NCBI GenBank assembly: GCA_038030265.1
Contig: CM075941.1
Location: 6,014,001 to 6,078,000 of the forward strand
DNA length: 64,000 nucleotides
From: Corythucha ciliata
Taxonomy: Eukaryota > Arthropoda > Insecta > Hemiptera > Tingidae
Reading direction: 5' to 3'
Shown piece after piece: positions 12,330-22,430 of this stretch. The notes beneath the pieces are model-generated. The model did not search any database. It saw only the letters and a program-made list of their open reading frames with translations, and was not told the origin of the DNA. The position numbers and the translations under genes are program-made. Numbering within the stretch: position 1 is the stretch's first letter; the number at the start of each line of letters is the position of its first letter.

Positions 12330-12890
12330 AACGCGCGAAATTAACCTTCCTTTGAGACGAACTACGTGAAATTTGGGGCTCCAAGAGCCAAAACTCACGA
12401 AATTTTCTAAATGTGGGATGAAATATCATAAATCCAATAATTTGATTTTTCAATATGTCGAATAAGCTAAACCTAGTAATAAAGAGCCAGGCCTAAAAGA
12501 TGATTGTGGATTATGAAAAAGCCAAAATGAAAGAGCCAAATCGATCTAGAACCCAAACCTGTGAAATTTGGTTTGAAAGTGTCAGAATCGTGAAACTTGG
12601 TTTTGAAAGAACCAAAAACGCGAACTAGTATTTTTAAAGAGCCAAACATGCAAAATTGTAATTTCTAAAGAGCGAAACCCGTCAAGTTGATTTTTATGAG
12701 ATCTAATGAGTCCGCCATTGAAGATCCAAGCATGTAAAATTTGGTTTTGGTATGAGTAAAACCCCGAAATTCGTTTTTGGGTGAGACAACCCTCTGATGT
12801 TGGCTGTTCGTTTTGGTCTGCTAAATTGATCCTTCTGAGAAAAATTCCGTGCTTGGTTTTAATACGAGTCAAACCCTGAGCATCATGCAG
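12330..12890. repeat. Degenerate ~36-bp minisatellite
   Basis: Irregular tandem units built around AAAGAGCCAAA, a variable CGCGAAATTTG and GGTTTTG, repeated roughly every 34-40 bases. It is distinct in sequence from the TTTTAGCCGCGAATTA satellite of the zinc-finger intron. Confidence 0.55.
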
Positions 12891-13044
12891 ATGCAGTCAT
12901 TTTTCTCTTCAAAATTTTGTTGTGACCTCCTAATTTAAACATTCCTTGCGATTGTAAAGGATGCTAAAAATCTTAAAATCTCATCTAATGTTCTCCTTTG
13001 AATGGAGCTGGATGTGTTCGCATACCCAAGTATCAATTATCAAA

Positions 13045-13181
13045 ACATTGTCGCTATGACAGCTGGTTGTCGTATTAGAGTGCATTTTATTATATGTTAA
13101 CGGGTTTCGATGTCCTGTTGATAAAATTGATCCAATAACTGGTAGAAACTTTTTATTTCGATTTTCTCCCAAAGACTGTTT
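13045..13181. repeat. Direct repeat, copy 1 of 2
   Basis: A 137-base segment starting ACATTGTCGCT and ending AAAGACTGTTT. It is repeated with few changes 298 bases downstream (13343-13479), with the gag/integrase fragment between them. Confidence 0.8.
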
Positions 13182-13195
13182 GTTGCAAGGAAGGG

Positions 13196-13345
13196 CGTGT
13201 GTTGCAAGGAATGTACAGGGTGAGGAACACTTAAGGGCAGTTTTACCCCAGCGTTGACCAGCAATTAAGAAGCCCTTCAGCGACTTTGTTGGCAGTTGCA
13301 TCTTCCAGGGGCCATACCTCAGGCCATCTTGTGAATCTGTCGACA
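13196..13345 (-). pseudogene. Chimeric Ty3 gag zinc-knuckle and integrase fragment
   Basis: On the minus strand one piece reads V-D-R-F-T-R-W-P-E-V-W-P-L, the integrase core also present in the Ty3 element at about 18040-18130. Immediately downstream another frame reads Q-R-W-G-K-T-A-L-K-C-S-S-P-C, matching the gag zinc-knuckle end seen at about 20340. Gag and integrase are normally separated by more than 2 kb, so this is a rearranged or deleted relic. Confidence 0.65.
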
Positions 13346-13479
13346 TTGTCGCTAACACAGCTGGTTGTCGTATTAGAGCGCATTTTATTATATGTTAACG
13401 GGTTTCGATGTCCTGTTGATAAAATTGGTCCAAGAACTGGTAGAAACTTTTTATTTCGATTTTCTCCCAAAGACTGTTT
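13343..13479. repeat. Direct repeat, copy 2 of 2
   Basis: Second copy of the segment at 13045-13181. Together they describe a partial tandem duplication of a roughly 298-base unit containing Ty3-derived sequence. Confidence 0.8.
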
Positions 13480-13568
13480 TATTAATTCATATGACCAAAA
13501 TACAATGAAAAAAAAGATGACGCCACAATGTGCTATAGGTACCTAAGGATTTTGACATTATATTATAA

Positions 13569-14023
13569 AGGGCCCCACTCACGTGCAGTTTTAACTGACA
13601 GTCTAAACTGCACGTGAGTGGGCATTTCGTCTCAGTTAAGGTGAACTGCACAGTTAAACTGTACAGTTCTCAGTTGAACTGTCAGTTTAAACTGTCAGTT
13701 TGGACTGTTCAGTTCAGTCCCTCACACACATGCAGTTCAATTCTTCAGTTAACATAATGGATTCGAACGAGCAGGACCGTATTGCCGTTCTCGGTTTAAT
13801 TTGTGCAGTTAGTCATCAGGAAAGTAACCAACCTAAAAGACTCAGGCAGTGGTGCAAGGAATGGTTGAAACGGCGGAAACAATCTTCGGATAGTAGCAAT
13901 TGAACTGAGAACTGTACAGTTTAACTGTGCAGTTCACCTTAACTGAGACGAAATGCCCACTCACGTGCAGTTTGAACTGTACAGTTCAAACTGACAGTTC
14001 AAACTGCACGTGAGTGGCGGGCT
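13569..14023. mobile_element. Harbinger/PIF-like miniature element
   Basis: Inverted ends AGGGCCCCACTCACGTGCAG (left) and the complement of CTGCACGTGAGTGGCGGGCT (right), flanked by TAA at 13566-13568 and 14024-14026, the TWA target typical of PIF/Harbinger. Subterminal copies of CAGTTNAACTGNNCAGTT form nested palindromes; 13630-13682 pairs with 13903-13950. Length is 455 bp. A 48-codon frame sits in the centre. Confidence 0.75.
13757..13903 (+). pseudogene. Small ORF in the Harbinger-like element
   Basis: A 48-codon frame starting M-D-S-N-E-Q-D and rich in basic residues, with R-L-R-Q-W-C-K-E-W near its end. It is the only unique sequence between the inverted repeats. It is probably the residue of the N-terminus of a Harbinger-encoded protein after internal deletion; its function is not recognised. 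Confidence 0.35.
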
Positions 14024-14026
14024 TAA

Positions 14027-15929
14027 GTTAATAACTAATAATTATTCAGCAGAAATGGCTGAAAGAAGTGGAGAGTCACGCTATTTGTTAATTTTGGCTA
14101 AATAACTGAAAACAATAAAATTCGTAGTAGTGAAATGCACTCTAAACCGTCAGCCGGTTGCTGGAGTGACATTTTTTGATATTTCGGTAGGCATACACAG
14201 TCAGTTCTCATCAAAAGAAAACTGTAGGTGAGGGTTTAAGATTTTAGCATGCTGAAAATCGCTGAGATTGCTCAAGATTTGCAGGTCAATCAAGAGATGT
14301 TGAAGAGAAAAATGACTCTTTTTTCTTTAAAAAATGGTCATTTGATTATCAAAGCCCTTATGAAAAATATCAGGAGTAATTTTGAAAGGGACACATCGAA
14401 GATGTTTTTCTGGCCCATGGGAAGTCGATAGGGGTAGATTCAGTGTGAATAAGCAAATCTCGGCAGAAAAAAAGGTGTGCTCTTTCCGAATCCGTCATCA
14501 AAAAATGCAGAAAGTCAACTGGAAAGCTAGTAACTCGCTTCTAGTAGTCAATAAAAGTGATGTAAGACTTTTAAAACGTTGTAAAAGTCATATCTGGAAG
14601 AAGTTTGATTTCGGACCATGGTGTATATTATAAGATGTTCTCGACCGCAAATGAGGTATATTTTCACTTAATTTGTTTTTTGTCACACTTATCCTCTTCC
14701 ACTCTGTATAACAAATCCATAGCTTAGCATTTTAAATGAATAGGCAACCCTTATAATTATAATTGTTCGCTCTTACTGTCAATAGTGTGACTTGTCGAAA
14801 CTTAATTTGGACAGGCAGGAGGATGAGTTGACTGACGCCTCAGAAACTCGTCCAAGACCTTTTAATTTAGATAGGAATGTTAATTTTGACTAAAATCCGG
14901 AACACTAATTTCTTTATGTACCAGGAACTGGACAATATCCACTAACAATAAGGTCCTGTCCTGCGTGAGCGTGAATCGCTGCAATTTCAGCGATTTTTAC
15001 AGTGCGAGTGATTTAAGCGAGAAACGCTTATGGAGTCTTATCATTGCGGTATGTAATGTGTGGGACCACGTAATATCATTTTTACCCGAGAAACTGAAAC
15101 AAAAGTTCAGAACATATGAAAATAGCCCGACACTCTACAAACGCTAAACCCGCTGTAAACGCTAAAATCGCACGATTCCCGCTCACGTAGGACACGGGGT
15201 AAGACGTTTCGGGATGGAACATAAATGTAATTTACAAAATAATAGGTAATAACCGTCTGCCCCTGGAGAACTTGGCACTGATTTCAACCAGTAAATAACA
15301 GGCAAAGAACAGTTTTAGTTCCGGTACGCAGTGAACGATATTAGTATGATCGGAGAGAACAATTGATTAGATTAACTCTAGATTACGAAATCACTATTCC
15401 CCTCCACCCTTGTTTGGTCTTTTCTCTAATCCAAGTACCTGTGGAAGCTCAATACTTGGTAAAGAAAAAAGAGCCTGACATGATATTTTTTCTCGGAGAA
15501 ATAAATGTCGTGCATTTATTGATGAGTGCAATGGAAGGAGAAGCTAAGAGGGCCTTCTGACCCCTCCCGTACACACTGCCATGTCTATACCGTTTAGGCG
15601 GCTACTCTTTCTGATGTCGCATTTTTCTCTTTCGGGCGAAGTTTTTGGAAAAAAATTAAAAACAAAATGCATTTCGCATTCAAGATTTTACGCTGCTTCG
15701 TGCTAAAAGGCGTTTTTCACCAAATACATATTTGTTTTAAATTTTGAATATAAAATTTCCGGGTTACGCTGATTTGAAAAATCAGCGACCCAATTTCCGC
15801 AAATTCTGTGCCTTCAACGAGTAAAAATCCTTTTGCAAAAACAAAATCAGTCAATTTTTGGAGCCGTGAAAGGTTAAATTGATTTGGTCATCTTCCCTCT
15901 CTTTTGCTCACTTGTCGTCCTCATTAGCC
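14027..15929. other. No gene recognised
   Basis: Remainder of the TTAA-bracketed insertion. Short frames occur (for example 14249-14431 and 14382-14633) but none has a recognisable motif. Confidence 0.35.
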
Positions 15930-15985
15930 TTAACGTAGTTTTACCCCAAAATTTTTGTCACACTTATACGGATCCACCCTGTATA

Positions 15986-17369
15986 AGAATAATAATTAGA
16001 AAAGTTTTTCCACTAATAAAGAATGAACACGCACTTGATCAAGGTTCGAAGTCGACTAACATTGTAACGGATAACATCTTACCAATCTCTCTTTAAGAAT
16101 AAATAAAAAAAGGCATTAACTATTTTCTACCTTGTCATGATTTATGTGCGGCCTTTCGTTTGAACGGCACGAGTGCCTGTTGGTACAACCAATAAGCTAA
16201 TTAATAATTGATTGAGTGAAGTCCGGTGCGTCATTATAATTATTATTACGATTTGACGAAATTAACGTTGGTTAAAAACAATTTCCCACAAAGATACGGG
16301 CGATTTTGTATTTTTGAAAATTTTGACGATTTTTCTGGGAAAAGTTTAATTTTTGGACTTTTAACTGTCCAAAATGCATTTAAGACCACATTTTCGGAAA
16401 TCTCATGAAAATTCCCAAGGTATGCAACCATTTTCATTCGACATAATTGACTGTAAGACTGAAAGTCGGCAATCTAAGCGGGAGGCAATTATTCGGCATT
16501 ACAAGCTACCCCCTAAACGCTTAATGATTTCATCCCTCTTGTTTTTGGCTAGGAAACTCCAAATTCACCAAAAGTTGCCCCATTCAATAAGTGTTATGTT
16601 TTCTATTCTACTAATTACTATGCTTCATCTTTCACTTTCCTACTTATTCTTTCTCTTCGAGACAGCTTCAAAGCGTCAATTGTTTTTTAATTATTTTCAA
16701 GACCGAGCCAGTGATTATTATCACAAAAACGGAACAAGCTGTTTTATAGAATAAAAAAAAAAATTCTCACTTGCTTGGTACCCTTCGAGAAGAGCGGTGA
16801 TATTTTTTATTATTATTCATATTTGTGCCGAATTGTCGTAATTTTGGACAAGTCGCCCTCGTTATTCTACTGGTCGGGTCTGTCGTCAGAACTTCGACAT
16901 TAGCGTCATCCGGCATCTTCTATTTCTTCAAAATATCAGCGTTCGTTTCTTTTCTCGTCAAATCATCAAAGAGCTGCGACGCCCACGTCGTCGTCGGTCT
17001 CGATCAACTACGGATCAATTGCGATCCATCCACCGATGTTATCTTCTCGCGTTGCAATTGAGCAACACCTCCCGGTGCGGGAGTTCTATTCCTTGTCCAT
17101 CGTCTGACATTTCTTAAGTTCGATCACAAGTCTGGTAACGGTACGTTCAGTCTTAGCGGTAATAATCGTTGTATTCGTGTCTTAAAAATTTCACATTTAT
17201 ATGTCTTACAGCCAACGCCTGCGAAGCAGTCCTCACTAGAGTCTTCTCTTTTTTCTATTCTTCGTTTTCTTTTAAAATACATTGTTATTCTCTCTTTTAA
17301 AAAGAGAGTGGTCCTCCACTTTTGATTTTTTATTATTTTTTCTCAAACCATAACAATAAGCTTCAAATT
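15986..17369. other. No gene recognised; probable 3' sequences of the Ty3 element at the right
   Basis: AT-rich DNA. Next to the Ty3 integrase, the minus strand has a purine-rich AAAAGTGGAGGAC (about 17309-17321), a plausible polypurine tract, followed by what could be a 3' LTR. No matching 5' LTR was found beyond 21190, so LTR limits cannot be set. Confidence 0.35.
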
Positions 17370-18454
17370 TATGTAATACAATTTGTGGATTGCTGTATTA
17401 GAGGAGTGTCGGGCATGACGTATGCTGGTTTGAGCCGGTCTATGCTGACGTTAGTGTTTGTTCCGTTGATGAGTAGGGTGAAATACTTCGGGGTTCAGTT
17501 CAGAACAGGGTAGGGTCCAGTGTATGGTGGCTGAAGAGTTGGACGATGCGTGTCGTTGCGAAGAAAGACATGAGAACATGTTGACAGGTCTTGGAAAACA
17601 AATGGTTTTTTGTTTGAGTGGTTCGATGTGGAGGTGGGTCGGAGGGTTTCCATTTGACGACGGAGACGAGTAACGAAGCTGGATGGGTCGAGTTCGAATT
17701 GAATGTCCAGTCGAGAATCTAGCAGATCTCCGGGTAGGCGAAATGGTTGTCCGTATGTCAATTCTGCAGACGAGGCTTTGAGGTCTTCCCGAAAAACGCT
17801 ACGGAGGCCGAGGAGGACGATGGGAAGTGCCTGTAGCCTGTCGGGATGACACATAAGGGCGGCTTTGAGTTGACGGTGGAAACGTTCGATTAATCCATTA
17901 GCCTGAGGATGATAGCTAGTTGTTCTACAGCGTATCGTGCCGAGCGTTGATCCGAGAGCGCGGAAAAGTGCGGATTCGAATTGGCGCCCTTGATCTGTGG
18001 TAATCCGAAGAGGAGTTCCAAAGCGGGAGATCCAGCAATTTAAGAGGGCTTCGGCAACGTTGACTGCAGTGGCGGTCTCGAGTGGCCAGACTTCAGGCCA
18101 ACGAGTGAATCGGTCGATGACTGTAAGACAGTAGCGGTATAGGCCGGCGGGAGGTAGGGGTCCAATGATGTCAACGTGTATGTGGTCGAAGCGTGATGAC
18201 GGTGAGGGGAAGGAGGTGATAGGGGCATATACGTGTCGAGATACTTTGGCTCGTTGGCAGGAAACGCTCGACTGTGACCAGGAACGACAATTACGACGTA
18301 TTCGAGGCCATACGAAACGTTCGGACACGAGGCGAGTGGAAGCTTTGACGCCGGGATGGCTCAGGTTGTGAAGGGAGTCGAATATCTGGTGACGAAAAGG
18401 TTCCGGGACGTAAGGACGAAGGTTGGGGGTCGATGCGTCACATACTAGAGTCAC
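17370..18454 (-). pseudogene. Ty3 integrase
   Basis: A 319-codon frame plus a shifted C-terminus. The zinc-binding H-x3-H part is H-N-L-S-H-P-G-V-K, with C-x2-C altered to S-V-S-C-Q-R. Core DDE residues sit in H-V-D-I-I-G-P-L-P, T-T-D-Q-G-R-Q-F and N-G-L-I-E-R-F-H. After a shift near 17500 the frame continues with S-I-D-R-L-K-P-A-Y to about 17370, the usual C-terminal motif of this group. Confidence 0.85.
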
Positions 18455-20064
18455 GTCGGTTCATGAGGTGATGTTAAAGCAGTGGTGACGGAATCGACGC
18501 GAGATAGTGCATCGGCGACAATGTTTGCAGAGCCACGGACGTGCTGAATGTCGGTCGTGAACTGAGAGATGAACGACAGCTGATTAAGTTGAACGTGAGG
18601 AAGTTTGTCCTTGCGTTGGCTAAAAGCGAAAGTTAGGGGCTTGTGGTCTGTGTAAACCGTGAAAGTTTGTGCTTCGAGGACGTGACGGAAGTGCTGAATG
18701 GCCGAGTGAACTGCATGAAGCTCTCTATAGAATGCTGGCCATTCTTTTTGTCTCTGAGTTAGCTTCCGAGAGAAGAATGCAAGTGGCTGCCATTCATTAG
18801 CTACTTGTTGTTGCAGGCACGCTCCCACGGCGGTTTGAGAGGCATCGGTGAAGAGTCCGAGACGAGCTTGAGAGTCAGGATGAGCAAGAAGGGTGACTTG
18901 TGCAAGGTGTTCTTTGCATTTTTGGAAACTTTGTTTGAGTTCCGGTGTCCAGACGATTGACTGGTTGCCGCGTAGACCATGAAGGGCAGAATGAAGTGGG
19001 GCTTGGAAATCCGCCGCAGACGGGAGGAAACGCCGGTAAAAATTTAGCATGCCGAGAAAGCGGCGAAGGCTTTTAGCAGACGTGGGTGGGCTGATGTTTT
19101 GGAGGGCTGCGACGCGTTCTGGTGGTGGTCGAGTTCCATCAGCTGAGATTTCGTAACCGAGGAAATTTATTTTCGATGCACCGAGGATGCTTTTGTTGGC
19201 GTTGACGGTGATACCGTGTTCTGCGAGGCGTTCGAAAACAGCTTGAAGATGTGTGCAGTGTTTGGAAGCATCGGGTGAGAAAATGAGGATGTCGTCGATA
19301 TAGGGGTAGCAGAATTCAAGTCCATGAAGAACTTCGTCGATGAAGCGTTGGAACGTCTGCCCTGCGTTTCGGAGCCCGAAGCTCATGAACGGAAACTCGA
19401 AGAGCCCGAAGGGCGTCGTGATGGCTGTTTTCGGGATGTCAGGTGGATTGACGGGTATTTGCATGTATGCTTTGACGAGGTCGATCGTAGAAAATATGGT
19501 GCTTCCTCGGAGGCGGTGAGAAAAGTCGTGAATGTGTCTGACGGGGTATCTGTCGGGAATGGTCCTGGCGTTTAGGGCGCGGTAATCACCACAAGGTCGC
19601 CATGTCGAGTCCTTTTTTGGGACCATGTGGAGAGGAGAAGACCATGGGCTATCGGATCGACGGACTATCCCTTCCTGTAGCATATTGTTGAATTCTTGTT
19701 GGGCGATGCGAAGTTTTTCGGGTGGAAGACGTCGGGGCCGCGAGAAGACCGGTGGACCGGGCGTCGTGTTTATGAAGTGAATGGTTGAGTGGCGAACGAC
19801 GCGATGGGTTCCTGGTGGGCGGATATTGGGATAATACGCCGTGGAAGGGTGAATGTTCCGACAGTAAGTTGGTGAGAGCTTTGACACTAGATTGACTTGT
19901 AGAGCACGTGATGCAAGGCGTGGAAAGGCCTGTGACTGAGTCGATGAGACGGTTGTTCGTGCAATCCCGGAGGAGAGAAAAGTTGGCCAAAAAATCCGAC
20001 CCAATGATAGGGACTTCAACGTCGGCGATGATGAATGACCACGTGAAGTCGCGACGAAGACCAA
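18451..20064 (-). pseudogene. Ty3 reverse transcriptase and RNase H
   Basis: A 537-codon open frame. RT landmarks in order: [29 protein letters not shown] (first Asp), [11 protein letters not shown] and the active site Y-I-D-D. RNase H follows with F-T-D-A-S, then Y-T-D-H-K-P-L-T-F and A-D-A-L-S-R. This is the best preserved part of the element. It ends abruptly at 18451, where the connection to integrase appears to have lost some tens of codons. Confidence 0.85.
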
Positions 20065-20326
20065 AATCAGGTCGGAGTTTGAGATAACCGAACGTTGAAA
20101 TCGGAGATTTGTTGGCGGCGATCATGGTGAAGTCGGTGCGAGGATGGCGGCCAGAGAGAAGACGTCGTGGAAAACATGACAAATCGGAGCCTGTGTCTAG
20201 TAGAAATTGTTGCTTAGATAGACGGTCTACGATGAAGAGGCGGCGTCCGCGAGTGACGCGATCAGTCGCCGCTAGTACTGATCGCCGTTGGTGTTTGACG
20301 CCGAAAACGAGCATGGACGTGTGCAT
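19890..20326 (-). pseudogene. Ty3 aspartic protease region
   Basis: Follows gag. The catalytic motif L-L-D-T-G-S-D-L-S is intact, followed by a retropepsin-like stretch ending I-I-G-S-D-F-L. The frame then departs from the RT frame near 19900. Confidence 0.8.
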
Positions 20327-21190
20327 TTAGTGGCGTTGTCACCCCAGCGTCGACGATACCAGCAAGTCGTCTGGACAGCAGGTGATGGGCTGCGGGTTCG
20401 GTTCTGATGATGCCTGGTAGGACTCGACTCACGTTGGCGGGAGTGTGGTGGACGATGCGTGGTGGCCAAGTGCTGCGTAAGCGTAGTCAATTGTTTGCAT
20501 ATGGTTTCGAGAAGCCGAATGCTGTGATCGGTGGGGGGGGGTGCGGAGGCGATTGCGTTGACGGAAGAAATCGGATTGGGGGGGGGAGAGGTAATGAATG
20601 CAGGTTGAACCTCTACGATTTTGTCGGCGGTGAGTGCCAGGCGGTCGAGTGGTAGGTCTGCCTGCGTTTGGAGGATAGCCTGGACGTGTGTGGGAAGACG
20701 TTGAGTCCAGAGCGTCCGAAGGACGTCGTCGTGGACCGGAGTCGGCCCTGCGAGAGACCTCAAATGGCGCAGGAATTGCGACGGTTTGCGGTCACCGAGG
20801 TCTTCTCGGACTCGTTCTTCGGAGTTGACGGATTCGTTGTCCATCAGAGAGGGAAAGGCGATCGATGATTGCGGTTTTGAGTGTCGTGTAGGGATTTTGA
20901 GGGGGTGTTGCCGTTACGATATCTTCCACTTCGCTGATGATTCGTTCGTCGAGTTGGGATACGAGGTGAGTGTACTTGGTGGTTTCATTCGTGATACTAG
21001 CGAGAGAAAATTGGGCGTCAACTTGGGAGAACCACAAGGCAGGTTTGTCTCGCCAGAAAGTGGGTAGTTTGATGGCGACGCGGTTAACGAAAGCAGGTGT
21101 TTCTCGATCATTGGTTTGAGCGGAGGCCCCAGGAAGTAGTTGCTGGAGCCGTTCTAGCTGGGCTGCGACGTCATCGTTTGTGTCGACCAT
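20272..21190 (-). pseudogene. Ty3 gag (frameshifted)
   Basis: Starts at 21190 with M-V-D-T-N-D-D and contains L-P-T-F-W-R-D-K-P-A-L-W-F, the capsid signature of this Ty3 group. A shift near 20830 moves the frame to D-L-G-D-R-K-P-S-Q-F-L-R-H-L. The C-terminal knuckle C-W-Y-R-R-R-W-G-D-N-A-T-K-C has an unusual spacing shared with Kabuki-like elements. In the family the product forms the particle that packages element RNA. Confidence 0.8.
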
Positions 21191-21432
21191 AGCGATTGAC
21201 TAGCGGTAGGATGGTTGGATGAGGTTTCCCATAAATTTGTTTTCACTAATTTGAAGCTTGAAGCTAATCTTCCGCAGATGAAACTTTCAGCTGTCAATTC
21301 AGTTTTTCCATTCATCAAACGCAGCAGTTTTTTATTTAAATTCGTTTCTAAACTTCAATGTTTAGAATTGTATGATTGTTTCCAATAGTTTTCTCACCCC
21401 ATTATTTAGCTTCCTAGAGAAAGGGAAGTGTC

Positions 21433-22421
21433 AAGGCATATAGACTACAGGCAAATTGGGATGTTGAAGCTTGAGGTAGTGAGCTCTCGCGTTCAGTCAG
21501 GTTTATCAACGAAATTGTCTAGCTCACGTAGTTTTTATTGAAATCCAAACCGGTTTTCGGCCTCTTGAAAATGGCCTAAGAGGCCGAAAACCGGTTTGGA
21601 TTTCAATAAAAACTACGCGAGCTAGACAATTTCGTTGATAAACCTGACTGATAGACTACAGAGGTGTGCTCCTAACTTTTTTGCCAATCATAATCATTCG
21701 CGCGATGACGTCATGGGGTTAGATCCATTTAAATCAGACGGTAGGTATTTCAATAAAATATCCCCTCAGTATTCGTTACCAGGAAGAAATCCAAGTTTTA
21801 TATTTGTAAGTGACTTCACGTGAGCGGAACGACTTTACACCATTACGTTAAAATTGTTGGGATCAAGTTTAAAAAAAGAAAGTAGCGGTTGGGACGAGCT
21901 TTCATGCGCCCGATCAATAAAATATGAACATGATTTTCGGTCATGAAATAGGCGTGGGAGTATTGTAATTAAGGTATGCTTCCTTATAATTGAACAATGA
22001 AATATTAATAATTCAACACTTTGAATTATTAATTCAAAGTAATATTAACAAATCAACAATTCAATTAAATATTAATAATTCAACAGTTTGAATTACTTAC
22101 CCCATTGATATACGAGAGGTGATGTAAATCCAAAGAAATTCCTAACGGTAGCCTGGTTTCGGGTAAAACAACCACAATATTATTTTAAAATAGGCTAAAA
22201 CAAAGCTATACAAATATACTAGGCTGGGTGAATGTGATGAACAAGGCAAAAACAAACCAAGCAAGACTAGAATACACAGTGACAGAAAGGGCCCACGAGT
22301 GCGATAACATCACAATTTTAGAAGAACCTCTCACCTCATCACAAGTCTAACCCGGGTGACGTAACGGTTGCCAAGGAGGAGCCCCTAGATACGAGCATAC
22401 TTCTGTAGTCTATATACCTTG
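21433..22421. mobile_element. Non-autonomous TIR element with 8-bp target duplication
   Basis: Ends CAAGGCATATAGACTACAG (left) and CTGTAGTCTATATACCTTG (right) are inverted repeats. GGAAGTGT flanks both (21425-21432 and 22423-22430, with one extra A at 22422). The 8-bp duplication suits hAT or P superfamilies. About 990 bp, with no transposase. It contains a large hairpin at 21494-21650 and AT-rich palindromes around 21980-22100. Confidence 0.7.
21494..21650. repeat. Near-perfect 73-bp inverted repeat (hairpin)
   Basis: The left arm 21494-21566 and right arm 21579-21650 are complementary almost base for base around a 12-base loop (GAAAATGGCCTA). It contains AAACCGGTTTTCGGCCTCTT and its complement. 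It lies inside the TIR element. Confidence 0.85.
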
Positions 22422-22430
22422 AGGAAGTGT

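Larger units (their letters stand above)
11124..15929. other. 4.8 kb insertion at TTAA inside the long-TIR element
   Basis: The long-TIR arm reads ...CTCCACTTTTAA up to 11123 and continues TTAACGTAGTTTTACC from 15930. In the intact left arm these are contiguous (positions 9780-9805, reverse complement). The inserted DNA is therefore bracketed by a duplicated TTAA, as piggyBac-type insertions are. The two ends (GGGGAATAGCGATGG and the complement of CCTCATTAGCC) do not form an obvious inverted repeat. It contains a minisatellite, Ty3 gag/integrase debris with a tandem duplication, and a Harbinger-like element. Confidence 0.6.
9746..15981. mobile_element. Long-TIR foldback-type DNA element, split by an insertion
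   Basis: The left terminus starts CAGGGTGGATCCGTATAAG at 9746 and the right terminus ends CTTATACGGATCCACCCTG at 15981. TATA flanks both ends (9742-9745 and 15982-15985), giving a TA or TATA target duplication. The left arm (9746 to about 10368) is repeated inverted at about 10570-11123. The right arm is interrupted at TTAA: it stops at 11123 and resumes at 15930. Without the insertion the element is about 1.43 kb, mostly two arms of about 600 bases around a short G/C-run spacer. It has no coding frame and is presumably mobilised in trans, possibly by a Tc1/mariner-like transposase given the TA target. Confidence 0.75.
17370..21190 (-). mobile_element. Ty3-type LTR retrotransposon, CsRn1/Kabuki-like, decayed
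   Basis: Minus-strand gag, protease, RT, RNase H and integrase in Ty3 order. The gag with a C-W-Y-R-R-R-W-G-D-N-A-T-K-C knuckle resembles the CsRn1/Kabuki group. Frame breaks occur in gag (about 20830), between protease and RT (about 19900), between RNase H and integrase (18451, with missing sequence) and near the integrase end (about 17500). No paired LTRs were found. Confidence 0.85.

Noticed and set aside
13700..13756. Upstream in-frame extension of the small Harbinger ORF
   Set aside because: These codons lie in the CAGTT/AACTG subterminal repeats, so the ATG at 13757 is the more sensible start.
16825..17061. Start of a second gag gene (minus strand) behind a Ty3 LTR
   Set aside because: An open stretch with an ATG exists, but it does not resemble the gag at 21190 and no LTR pair could be shown.
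17309..21420. Paired LTRs for the Ty3 element
   Set aside because: No repeated segment was found between 16800-17370 and 21190-21420, so LTRs were not annotated.
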